From an uncultured Clostridia bacterium (lineage in GTDB: Bacteria > Bacillota > Clostridia > Oscillospirales > Acutalibacteraceae), in contig CAMJYF010000171.1 of NCBI GenBank assembly GCA_946409885.1, positions 1 to 5,155 of the forward strand: a DNA stretch of 5,155 bases, in the 5' to 3' direction. The translations under genes and the position numbers were made by a program. The notes below the pieces were generated by a model. That model was not told where the DNA came from. It did no database searches and was given only the letters and a program-made list of their open reading frames with translations. Below, one piece after another: positions 1 through 5,155 of the stretch; position 1 is the stretch's first letter, and each line of letters starts with the position of its first letter.

Positions 1-99
1 ACAAACCGCCAATTTGTCGATTTGATTGAAATCCCACAAAAATCCGTGAAGAGTCAAAAAAACGGATATGCCCTTCAGGAAGAATGCCCGCCGGAGGGA

Positions 100-128
100 T
101 TGACAAACCAACCAAAGTGCAGTATGGT
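100..128 (+). promoter_or_regulatory. Sigma-A type promoter of metH
   Basis: A perfect -35 hexamer TTGACA (100-105) is followed after exactly 17 bases by TATGGT (123-128), which matches four of six -10 consensus positions. Transcription would start near 135, leaving a leader of about 65 bases before the metH start codon. No other gene lies between this site and metH, so it is assigned to metH. The match is seen directly; activity is inferred. Confidence 0.75.
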
Positions 129-145
129 ATTAGCAAAGCGTCCGA

Positions 146-176
146 CGGCGCGGCCATAAAAAAACGGCCGCCGCCG
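146..176 (+). promoter_or_regulatory. GC-rich hairpin in the metH leader
   Basis: Bases 146-155 can pair with 166-176: six base pairs around the loop 156-165, one bulged C (172), then four more pairs. The loop is A-rich. The stem is followed by an A-rich stretch and not by a T run, so it does not look like an intrinsic terminator. It ends about nine bases before the metH ribosome-binding site and could affect mRNA stability or initiation. The short leader leaves no room for a canonical SAM, cobalamin or T-box element. Regulatory function is speculative. Confidence 0.4.
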
Positions 177-198
177 CGAGAAAAAAGGGGAAGAAAAA

Positions 199-2586
199 AT
201 GACGTTTCAAGAGCTGTTGAACAAGGGCCTTGTGCTGCTGGACGGCGGCATGGGCACTATGCTGTGCGAAAGGGGCCTGCCCCCGGGGGAGCCCACGGAG
301 CGCTGGAACCTGACCCATCCGGAGGAGGTGGCCGCCGTCCACCGCGCCTATATGGACGCGGGCAGCAGCATCGTCTGCGCCAACACCTTTGGGGTGAACA
401 CCCTGCATTATTCCGCCGAACAGGCGGACGGGCTGATCGGCGCGGCGTTTGACTGTCTGCGCCGGGCCAAGGAAACCACAACGGGAACGCAGGAGATATT
501 GCTGGCGCTGGATATCGGCCCGCTGGGGCGGCTGCTGGCCCCCTTTGGCGACCTGGATTTTGAAAAAGCCGTTTCCGCCTTTGCCGGGGCGGTGCGCCTG
601 GGCGTTAAGCACGGGGCGCAGGTCATCGTGATCGAGACCTTTACCGACCTGTACGAAACCAGGGCCGCGCTGCTGGCGGCCAAAGAAAACTGCGGCCTGC
701 CCGTTATCGTCTCCAACGCCTACAGCGAGGACGGACGGCTGCTGACCGGCGCCAGTCCGGAGGCGGTGATCGCCGTGCTGGAGGGAATGGGGGCGGACGC
801 CGTGGGCGTGAACTGCTCCTTCGGCCCCCAAAAGCTTTTGCCCATCGTGAAAACCTATCTGGAACGGGCCTCCGTGCCCGTGGTATTCCAGCCCAACGCC
901 GGTCTGCCGGAAACCACGCCGCAGGGCGTGCGCTACAACGTGGGGCCGGAGGAATTTGCCGCCGCGGTGACCGGCGCGATCCGCAAAGGCGTGCGGCTGG
1001 CGGGGGGCTGTTGCGGCACCACCCCGGCGTATATCGCCGCCCTGCGGGAAGCCGCGCGGAACGTGACGCCCCCGGTTCCGCTCCCCAAAGACGCGACCGT
1101 GGCGGCCTCCCGCGCCCACACGGTGGAGCTGGGCGGCAGGCCGGTGGTGATCGGCGAGCGCATCAATCCCACCGGCAAAAAGCGGCTGCGCCAGGCCATT
1201 CAGGAGGGGGATATGGACTACCTGCTGAACGAGGCCGAGGCCCAGGAGGAGGCCGGGGCGCAGATATTGGACGTGAACGTGGGCGTGCCCGGTACGGACG
1301 AGACCGCCAACCTGCTGCGGGCCGTGGAGGAGCTGCAGGCGGAATTTACGCTGCCCCTGCAGATCGACACCGCCGACCCGGCCGCCATGGAGGCCGCGCT
1401 GCGCCGCTATAACGGCAAGGCCATGGTGAACTCGGTCAACGGCAAGCGGGAAAGCATGGAGGCGGTATTTCCGCTGGTAAAAAAATACGGTGGCGTGCTG
1501 GTGGCGCTGACGCTGGATGAAAACGGCATTCCGCCCACGGCGGAGGGGCGCGTGGCCATCGCGGAAAAGATCCTGCGGGAGGCGGAGCGGTACGGCATTG
1601 CCAAAAAGGACCTGGTCTTCGACACCCTGTGCATGGCCGTCAGCGCGGAGCCCGGCGCGGCCATGACGACGCTGGCCGCGGCAAGGGCCATCCGGGAGCG
1701 CCTTGGGTGCCGCACGGTGCTGGGCGTTTCCAACGTCTCCTTCGGTCTGCCGGAGCGGCCCCTTGTCAACGGGGCGTTCCTGACGCTGGCGCTGGAAAAC
1801 GGCCTGTCCGCCGCCATCATGAACCCCTGTTCCGACGAGATGATGCGGGCTTACCGCGCCTTTAACGCGTTAAAGGGCTACGACGACAACTGTCAGGACT
1901 ATATCGCCTGGTGCCAGTCCCGTGCGGCGCAGACGCCCGCCGCGGAACCCGCCAGAGCGCCGGAAAAGCCCGGCCTGCGGGCGGCGGTGGCCAAGGGGCA
2001 GCGGGACAAGGCCGCCGCCCTGGCCCGGGAGCTGCTGGCGGTCAAAGAGCCCATGGCCATCGTCACGGAGGAGATCATGCCCGCGCTGGAGCAGGTGGGG
2101 CGGGAGTTTGAATCCGGCAAGGTGTATCTGCCCGGCCTTTTGATGAGCGCGGAGGCAGCCAAAAACGCCTTTGCCGCGGTAAAGGAGGCCATGCAAAAGG
2201 ACGGCGTGCCCACGGAAAAAAAGGCCCCCTTCGTACTGGCCACAGTGAAGGGGGACGTGCACGATATCGGCAAAAATATCGTAAAGCTGCTGCTGGAAAA
2301 CTACGGTTTTGAGGTGATCGACCTGGGCAAGGACGTGCCGCCGGAAACCGTGGCGGAGGCGGTGCTGGCGGCAAACGCGCCGCTGGCGGGCCTGAGCGCC
2401 CTGATGACCACCACCGTGCCCGCCATGGAGGAGACCATCCGCCTGCTGCGGCAGAAGGCCCCCGCCTGCAAAATCGTGGTGGGCGGCGCGGTGCTTACCC
2501 AGGCGGACGCCGACCGCATCGGCGCGGACCACTACGCCCCCGACGCCATGTCTGCCGTAAGATACGCGAACGAAACGGTCGGGTGA
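199..2586 (+). CDS. metH: Cobalamin-dependent methionine synthase, short form without reactivation domain
   Basis: The predicted product (795 aa) transfers the methyl group of 5-methyltetrahydrofolate to homocysteine through a protein-bound corrinoid, making methionine and tetrahydrofolate in the cytoplasm. Domains in order: homocysteine-binding barrel (about 1-290) with DGGMGT at 15-20 and the zinc-ligand cysteines C206 (VNCS) and C271-C272 (GGCCG); pterin-binding barrel (about 305-560) starting at GERINPTG (319-326); an Ala/Pro-rich linker (about 576-592); helical cap (about 595-672); and a B12 Rossmann domain (about 677-795) with the DxHxxG motif D686-V-H688-D-I-G691, where H688 is the lower cobalt ligand, and GG at 762-763. 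Full-length enzymes such as E. coli MetH have about 1,200 residues; this one stops after the B12 domain and lacks the AdoMet-binding reactivation domain, as in Thermotoga and many Clostridia. The ATG at 199 has AGGGG (186-190) eight bases upstream, and homologues begin similarly. A related corrinoid methyltransferase with another substrate is less likely because the full pterin domain is present. Confidence 0.93.
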   Translation: MTFQELLNKGLVLLDGGMGTMLCERGLPPGEPTERWNLTHPEEVAAVHRAYMDAGSSIVCANTFGVNTLHYSAEQADGLIGAAFDCLRRAKETTTGTQEILLALDIGPLGRLLAPFGDLDFEKAVSAFAGAVRLGVKHGAQVIVIETFTDLYETRAALLAAKENCGLPVIVSNAYSEDGRLLTGASPEAVIAVLEGMGADAVGVNCSFGPQKLLPIVKTYLERASVPVVFQPNAGLPETTPQGVRYNVGPEEFAAAVTGAIRKGVRLAGGCCGTTPAYIAALREAARNVTPPVPLPKDATVAASRAHTVELGGRPVVIGERINPTGKKRLRQAIQEGDMDYLLNEAEAQEEAGAQILDVNVGVPGTDETANLLRAVEELQAEFTLPLQIDTADPAAMEAALRRYNGKAMVNSVNGKRESMEAVFPLVKKYGGVLVALTLDENGIPPTAEGRVAIAEKILREAERYGIAKKDLVFDTLCMAVSAEPGAAMTTLAAARAIRERLGCRTVLGVSNVSFGLPERPLVNGAFLTLALENGLSAAIMNPCSDEMMRAYRAFNALKGYDDNCQDYIAWCQSRAAQTPAAEPARAPEKPGLRAAVAKGQRDKAAALARELLAVKEPMAIVTEEIMPALEQVGREFESGKVYLPGLLMSAEAAKNAFAAVKEAMQKDGVPTEKKAPFVLATVKGDVHDIGKNIVKLLLENYGFEVIDLGKDVPPETVAEAVLAANAPLAGLSALMTTTVPAMEETIRLLRQKAPACKIVVGGAVLTQADADRIGADHYAPDAMSAVRYANETVG

Positions 2587-2589
2587 GAC

Positions 2590-2631
2590 TTACCGGGAGG
2601 GATCCCCGGCGTTGCTTCCGTTGCCCGGTAA
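2590..2631. terminator. Inverted repeat between convergent metH and S1 gene, possible weak bidirectional terminator
   Basis: TTACCGGG (2590-2597) and CCCGGTAA (2624-2631) form a perfect 8-bp inverted repeat just after the metH stop. A shorter alternative hairpin pairs CCGGG (2593-2597) with CCCGG (2605-2609). The position between two convergent stop codons is where a shared terminator would lie. Neither strand has a T run after the stem, so it is not a standard intrinsic terminator; it may instead protect 3' ends or rely on Rho. Confidence 0.35.
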
Positions 2632-2643
2632 AGCGCCTGTTCC

Positions 2644-3573
2644 CTACGGCTGAAACACCGTCTCCACCACCCTTGCGCTCTCCTCCGGCGAATACCGGAA
2701 ATAATCGATCCTGTTCCCCTCGGCGAAGTAACGCGCCGGGGGGATTTTTGGTTCCTCCTGCCGGTGGTCCACGATCACCAGCTTGATCTTCATCCGCTCC
2801 GGGATGATGTTCTTGATGTACACGGCGGCGGCCTCGCCCTCCTTTACCTCCGGGTTGTATTCGGCCAGCCCCGCTAAATTGGGCGTCAGTTCCACAAACA
2901 CGCCGTAGCTCTCCACGGACCGGATGATCCCCGGTACCGTCTCGCCGATGGCGAACAGGTCCGCGTTCTGCCGCCAGGTGCCCAGCAGCTCCTTGTGGGT
3001 CAGGGTGACGCGGCCGGCGGCGTCCCGGGAAAACACAGCCGCGCGGATCTTCTGTCCCACAAAAAACCGGGCGGAGGGGTGCGGGATGCGGGAAACCGAG
3101 ATCAGGTCGATGGGCAGCAGGGCGCTGATCCCCGCGCCGATATCGCAGAACACGCCGAAATTTTCAATATGCGTCACCACCGGCTCCAAAATATCCCCCG
3201 GGGTCAGCAGGTCTACGTATTCCTCCAGGCACTTTTTCTGGGCGCGGCGGCGGGACAGCAGCGCGTAATACCGCCCCTCCTCGTTTTTGCGGATGGCCGT
3301 CACGGTAAAGCAGACGGGCTTTCCCACCCGGGAGATCAGGGCGATATCCCGCACCGTGCCGTCTTCTATGCCCAGCGCCCCCTCGTCCCGGGGGATCACG
3401 CCCTTCATCACGCCCAGGTCCACGTGCAGGTTGTGCTCCCGGTCGCACAGCCCCGCCCGGGCTTCTAAGATAAGCTCCTGATGGATCGCGTCCCGCAGCG
3501 AGGATACCCCCGCCGTCGCCGCCCGGTTGGCGGCGGTGTTCAGCAAATGGCCCTCGGGATAATACTTGTTCAT
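2644..3573 (-). CDS. S1 RNA-binding domain protein (ribosomal protein S1-like paralogue)
   Basis: From the chosen start the product has 309 aa and most likely binds RNA in the cytoplasm. Two S1/OB-fold repeats are clear: about 125-200 (GDILEPVVTHIENFGVFCDIG, ending VTLTHKELLGTW) and about 210-270 (GETVPGIIRSVESYGVFVEL, with AGLAEYN). Both carry the typical GVF turn. Residues about 48-112 (VDLGVMKGVIPRDE ... ALLSRRRAQKK) look like a third, divergent S1 repeat. The N-terminal 35 residues are probably helical, and the tail (271-309) is rich in aromatic and charged residues. It is shorter than a usual Firmicute RpsA-like protein (about 380-400 aa, four repeats), so it is probably a paralogue and not the main S1. 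The reading frame is open up to 3687, but that extension runs through the intergenic repeat and has no ribosome-binding site. The gene ends in TAG and converges on metH. Its precise role is unknown; translation or mRNA binding is inferred from the fold. Confidence 0.85.
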   Translation of the reverse strand: MNKYYPEGHLLNTAANRAATAGVSSLRDAIHQELILEARAGLCDREHNLHVDLGVMKGVIPRDEGALGIEDGTVRDIALISRVGKPVCFTVTAIRKNEEGRYYALLSRRRAQKKCLEEYVDLLTPGDILEPVVTHIENFGVFCDIGAGISALLPIDLISVSRIPHPSARFFVGQKIRAAVFSRDAAGRVTLTHKELLGTWRQNADLFAIGETVPGIIRSVESYGVFVELTPNLAGLAEYNPEVKEGEAAAVYIKNIIPERMKIKLVIVDHRQEEPKIPPARYFAEGNRIDYFRYSPEESARVVETVFQP

Positions 3574-3581
3574 CATCATTT

Positions 3582-3587
3582 CTCCTT
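3582..3587 (-). promoter_or_regulatory. Shine-Dalgarno site that sets the S1 gene start
   Basis: On the minus strand AAGGAG precedes three consecutive in-frame ATG codons beginning at 3579, 3576 and 3573. Gaps from GGAG to these ATGs are 2, 5 and 8 bases. The third has the best spacing and is used as the start; the second is possible, and the first is too close. Confidence 0.75.
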
Positions 3588-3632
3588 CATCTTTGTGCTG
3601 AAAATTGGAATTTAGCGAGATGACGTGGACCC

Positions 3633-3787
3633 TGTAGGGGCGGGCACTGACCGCCCGTATTTCCCATAAAAATCCATAAAATGTCATAATAATCAGGCAA
3701 GATCAACCATAATGATCGGAATTATGATGGATTTCAATGTGGTTTTGTGGGGAAACCGGTTGCGGGCGGTCAGTGCCCGCCCCTACA
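3633..3787. repeat. 155-bp intergenic element with perfect 25-bp terminal inverted repeats (MITE-like)
   Basis: The left arm (3633-3657) begins TGTAGGGGCGGGCACTGACC, and the right arm (3763-3787) is its exact reverse complement over 25 bases. Each arm also folds on itself, GGGCGG pairing with CCGCCC around a 7-base loop. The interior (3658-3762) is markedly AT-rich compared with the genes and has no plausible reading frame. Just inside the arms the two sides share a weak further inverted similarity. No target-site duplication is obvious. The shape fits a non-autonomous mobile element or a dispersed intergenic repeat; mobility is inferred and copy number cannot be seen here. Confidence 0.7.
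3709..3737 (-). promoter_or_regulatory. Candidate promoter for the S1 gene, inside the inverted-repeat element
   Basis: Reading the minus strand, TTGAAA (3737-3732, five of six -35 matches) is followed after 17 bases by CATTAT (3714-3709, four of six -10 matches). Transcription from here would give a leader of roughly 130 bases that includes the GC-rich hairpin of the element's left arm before the S1 ribosome-binding site. Nothing better is visible upstream of this gene, but the AT-rich interior makes chance matches likely. Confidence 0.4.
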
Positions 3788-3853
3788 AAGCGCTCGACAA
3801 ATCCCCATTCCTCAAAATATTCGCCAAAAACAGGTTGTCGTAATAAATAAGTA

Positions 3854-3882
3854 TTTCTTTTTTTGTAAAAGTATGCTATACT
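3854..3882 (+). promoter_or_regulatory. Extended -10 promoter of the DUF951-prfA operon
   Basis: TGCTATACT (3874-3882) combines the extended -10 TGn motif with TATACT, which matches five of six consensus bases. At a 17-base spacing the -35 position is TTTCTT (3854-3859), a poor match, as is common for extended -10 promoters. The site lies in an AT-rich stretch about 37 bases before the DUF951 start codon, so the leader would be short. Confidence 0.65.
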
Positions 3883-3918
3883 TTATTCTGAATTATTGTT
3901 TTTTCGGGAGGTTCCGCT

Positions 3919-4110
3919 ATGGATATCCGCGTAGGCGACCGGTTGGACATGAAAAAACAGCACCCCTGCGGCGGCAAGCGCTTTCTGGTGCTGCGCAGCG
4001 GCATGGATTTCAAGCTGAAATGCGAAACCTGCGGCCACGAGGTGATGGTGCCCCGGGCCAAGGCCGAAAAAAACATCAAAAACGTGATCAGGGAAGAGAC
4101 CGATGCTTGA
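3919..4110 (+). CDS. DUF951 family small protein (YyzM-like)
   Basis: This 63-residue protein matches the DUF951 family, which is widespread in Firmicutes (B. subtilis YyzM is a member) and typically about 60-70 residues. It has the family's features: an N-terminal [14 protein letters not shown] segment and a [13 protein letters not shown] segment. Conserved H15, C17, C35, C38 and H40 suggest a small metal-binding, probably zinc, fold. A basic, helical tail follows ([13 protein letters not shown]). The function of the family is not established; nucleic-acid or ribosome binding would fit the size and charge but is inference. GGAGG at 3907-3911, seven bases before the ATG, supports this start; an in-frame ATG further upstream (3747) would run through the repeat and promoter and is rejected. 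Its last 8 bases overlap the start of prfA, so the two are probably co-transcribed and translationally coupled. Confidence 0.9.
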   Translation: MDIRVGDRLDMKKQHPCGGKRFLVLRSGMDFKLKCETCGHEVMVPRAKAEKNIKNVIREETDA

Positions 4111-5155
4111 TAAACTGAAGGATATAGAAAAACGCTTTGAGGCCGTCAACCAGCAGCTGTGCGACCCCGCCACGGCGCAGGACGTGAAGAAAACCACGGA
4201 GCTGCTGAAAGAGCTGAAGACCCTGCAGCCCATTGTGGAAAAGCTGCGGGAATACGAAAAGCACGATTCCGACGCCCGGCAGGCCAAAGAGCTGCTGGAG
4301 ACCCCCGGCCTGGAAAAGGAACTGCGGGAGCTGGCGCAGGAGGAATGGGATTCCGCCAAAGCCGCCGCCGAGAAAAACTATGAAGAGCTGAAAATCCTGC
4401 TGCTGCCCCGGGACCCCAACGACGGCAAAAACGTGATCGTGGAGATCCGCCAGTCCGCCGGAGGGGAGGAGAGCGCCCTGTTCGCGGCGGTCCTCTTCCG
4501 CATGTACGCCATGTACGCCGAAAGCCGGGGCTGGAAGCCGGAGGTGCTCAACGCCAACCCCACGGAACTGGGGGGCTACAAGGAGATCAGCTTTATGATC
4601 GCGGGCGAGGGGGCCTATTCCCGCTTCAAGTTTGAAAGCGGCGTCCACCGGGTGCAGCGCATCCCGGTCACCGAATCCAACGGCAAGATCCAGACCTCCA
4701 CCGTGACGGTGGCGGTGCTGCCGGAGGCCGAAGAGGTGGACGTGGCCATCGACCCGAACGACCTGAAGATCGACACCTTCCGTTCTTCCGGCGCGGGGGG
4801 CCAGCACATCAACAAGACGGAATCCGCCATCCGCATCACCCACCTGCCCACGGGCACGGTGGTGGAATGCCAGGACGAGCGCAGCCAGTATAAGAACAAG
4901 GACAGGGCCATGAAGATTTTGCGGTCCCGCATCCTCGAAATGGAGATCGAGAAGCAGGAGAAGGAGATCGCGGGGACCCGCCGCAGCCAGGTGGGCACCG
5001 GCGACCGCAGCGAGCGCATCCGCACCTACAACTATCCCCAGGGCCGCGTGACGGACCACCGCATCGGCCTGACCCTCTACAAAATCGACGCCATCCTCAA
5101 CGGCGCCCTGGACGAGCTCATCGACGCCCTCATCACCGCCGACACCGCGGAGAAG
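4103..5155 (+). CDS. prfA: Peptide chain release factor 1 (RF1), 3' end cut by the window
   Basis: RF1 recognises UAA and UAG stop codons in the ribosomal A site and triggers hydrolysis of peptidyl-tRNA. The frame is open from the ATG at 4103 to the window edge: 351 codons without a stop, against about 355-360 residues for the family, so only a few codons are missing. Visible parts are a helical, charged N-terminal domain (about 1-100), SAGGEE at 118-123, the stop-codon reading tripeptide P188-V189-T190 (the P-x-T type of RF1, not the S-P-F of RF2), the catalytic GGQ at 232-234 in [14 protein letters not shown], and the C-terminal [20 protein letters not shown] block (302-321). No internal frameshift as in prfB is present. 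GGGA (4091-4094) lies eight bases before the ATG, within the DUF951 coding sequence. The ATG overlaps the DUF951 end by 8 bases in another frame, which suggests translational coupling. RF2 and the mitochondrial-type or rescue factors are excluded by the P-x-T motif together with the full length. Confidence 0.95.
   Translation, partial: MLDKLKDIEKRFEAVNQQLCDPATAQDVKKTTELLKELKTLQPIVEKLREYEKHDSDARQAKELLETPGLEKELRELAQEEWDSAKAAAEKNYEELKILLLPRDPNDGKNVIVEIRQSAGGEESALFAAVLFRMYAMYAESRGWKPEVLNANPTELGGYKEISFMIAGEGAYSRFKFESGVHRVQRIPVTESNGKIQTSTVTVAVLPEAEEVDVAIDPNDLKIDTFRSSGAGGQHINKTESAIRITHLPTGTVVECQDERSQYKNKDRAMKILRSRILEMEIEKQEKEIAGTRRSQVGTGDRSERIRTYNYPQGRVTDHRIGLTLYKIDAILNGALDELIDALITADTAEK

Noticed and set aside
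42..67. ATCCGT (42-47) and ACGGAT (62-67) as a terminator of an upstream gene
   Set aside because: A six-base stem with a 14-base loop and no T run; it falls within the sequence resembling the repeat interior and has no other support.
84..452. Plus-strand open frame starting before metH (122 codons)
   Set aside because: It crosses the metH promoter and leader, then overlaps metH in another frame, and its translation is low-complexity Arg/Gly/Pro without a domain.
130..1119. Long open frame antisense to metH (329 codons), and other long antisense frames at 1870-2532 and 4088-5059
   Set aside because: These lie opposite well-supported genes, have compositionally biased translations rich in Gly, Arg, His or Leu with no recognisable domain, and are what GC-rich codon usage produces by chance.
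3574..3687. N-terminal extension of the S1 gene to an ATG at 3687
   Set aside because: The extension is encoded by the inverted-repeat arm and AT-rich interior, lacks a ribosome-binding site and lies upstream of a strong AAGGAG site placed correctly for the ATG at 3573.
3633..3787. CRISPR array or rho-independent terminator
   Set aside because: There are only two repeat copies in opposite orientation and no T run after either hairpin; neither feature type fits.
3795..3840. CGACAA (3795-3800) and TTGTCG (3835-3840) as an operator-like inverted repeat upstream of the DUF951-prfA promoter
   Set aside because: Only six bases long with a 34-base gap, which is expected by chance in a window of this size.
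3747..4118. Plus-strand open frame of 123 codons beginning in the repeat element
   Set aside because: It runs through the repeat arm and the extended -10 promoter, then overlaps the DUF951 gene in another frame; no domain is visible.
4664..4672. PVT in place of the E. coli PAT tripeptide in RF1
   Set aside because: RF1 proteins have a P-x-T pattern with a variable middle residue, so this is ordinary variation and not evidence of altered stop-codon reading.

Overview
This window looks like chromosomal DNA from a GC-rich member of the Clostridia, most likely a gut Oscillospiraceae/Ruminococcaceae-type bacterium. The evidence is GC-rich codon usage, strong Shine-Dalgarno sites, a TTGACA-17-TATGGT promoter, a DUF951 gene (a Firmicutes family), a short methionine synthase without its reactivation domain, and an intergenic repeat starting TGTAGGGGCGGGC of a style I associate with these genomes. 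The assignment is inference; the window has no rRNA or other direct taxonomic marker.

Layout. Positions 1-198 are non-coding: an AT-rich stretch, a clear promoter (100-128) and a short leader with a GC-rich hairpin. Positions 199-2586 (+) encode a cobalamin-dependent methionine synthase (metH) with homocysteine, pterin, cap and B12 domains. A 57-bp gap holding an inverted repeat separates it from a convergent gene (2644-3573, -) for a 309-residue protein with S1-type RNA-binding domains. Positions 3574-3918 are a divergent intergenic region. It contains a 155-bp element bounded by perfect 25-bp inverted repeats, a candidate promoter for the S1 gene inside that element, and an extended -10 promoter for the right-hand operon. 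Positions 3919-4110 (+) encode a small DUF951 protein, and its end overlaps by 8 bp the start of prfA (4103 to beyond the window edge), which encodes peptide chain release factor 1. prfA has no stop codon in the window but is nearly complete (351 codons visible).

How the genes relate. MetH makes methionine from homocysteine and methyltetrahydrofolate. The S1 protein, the DUF951 protein and RF1 point towards RNA binding and translation, but only the DUF951-prfA pair is clearly one transcription unit. metH and the S1 gene are convergent and should be transcribed independently.

This is mostly ordinary housekeeping sequence and I see no convincing undescribed system. The points most worth a second look are the inverted-repeat element that may carry the S1 gene's promoter and a leader hairpin, the overlapping DUF951-prfA pair, the S1 paralogue with tandem ATG starts, and a MetH with no reactivation partner beside it.
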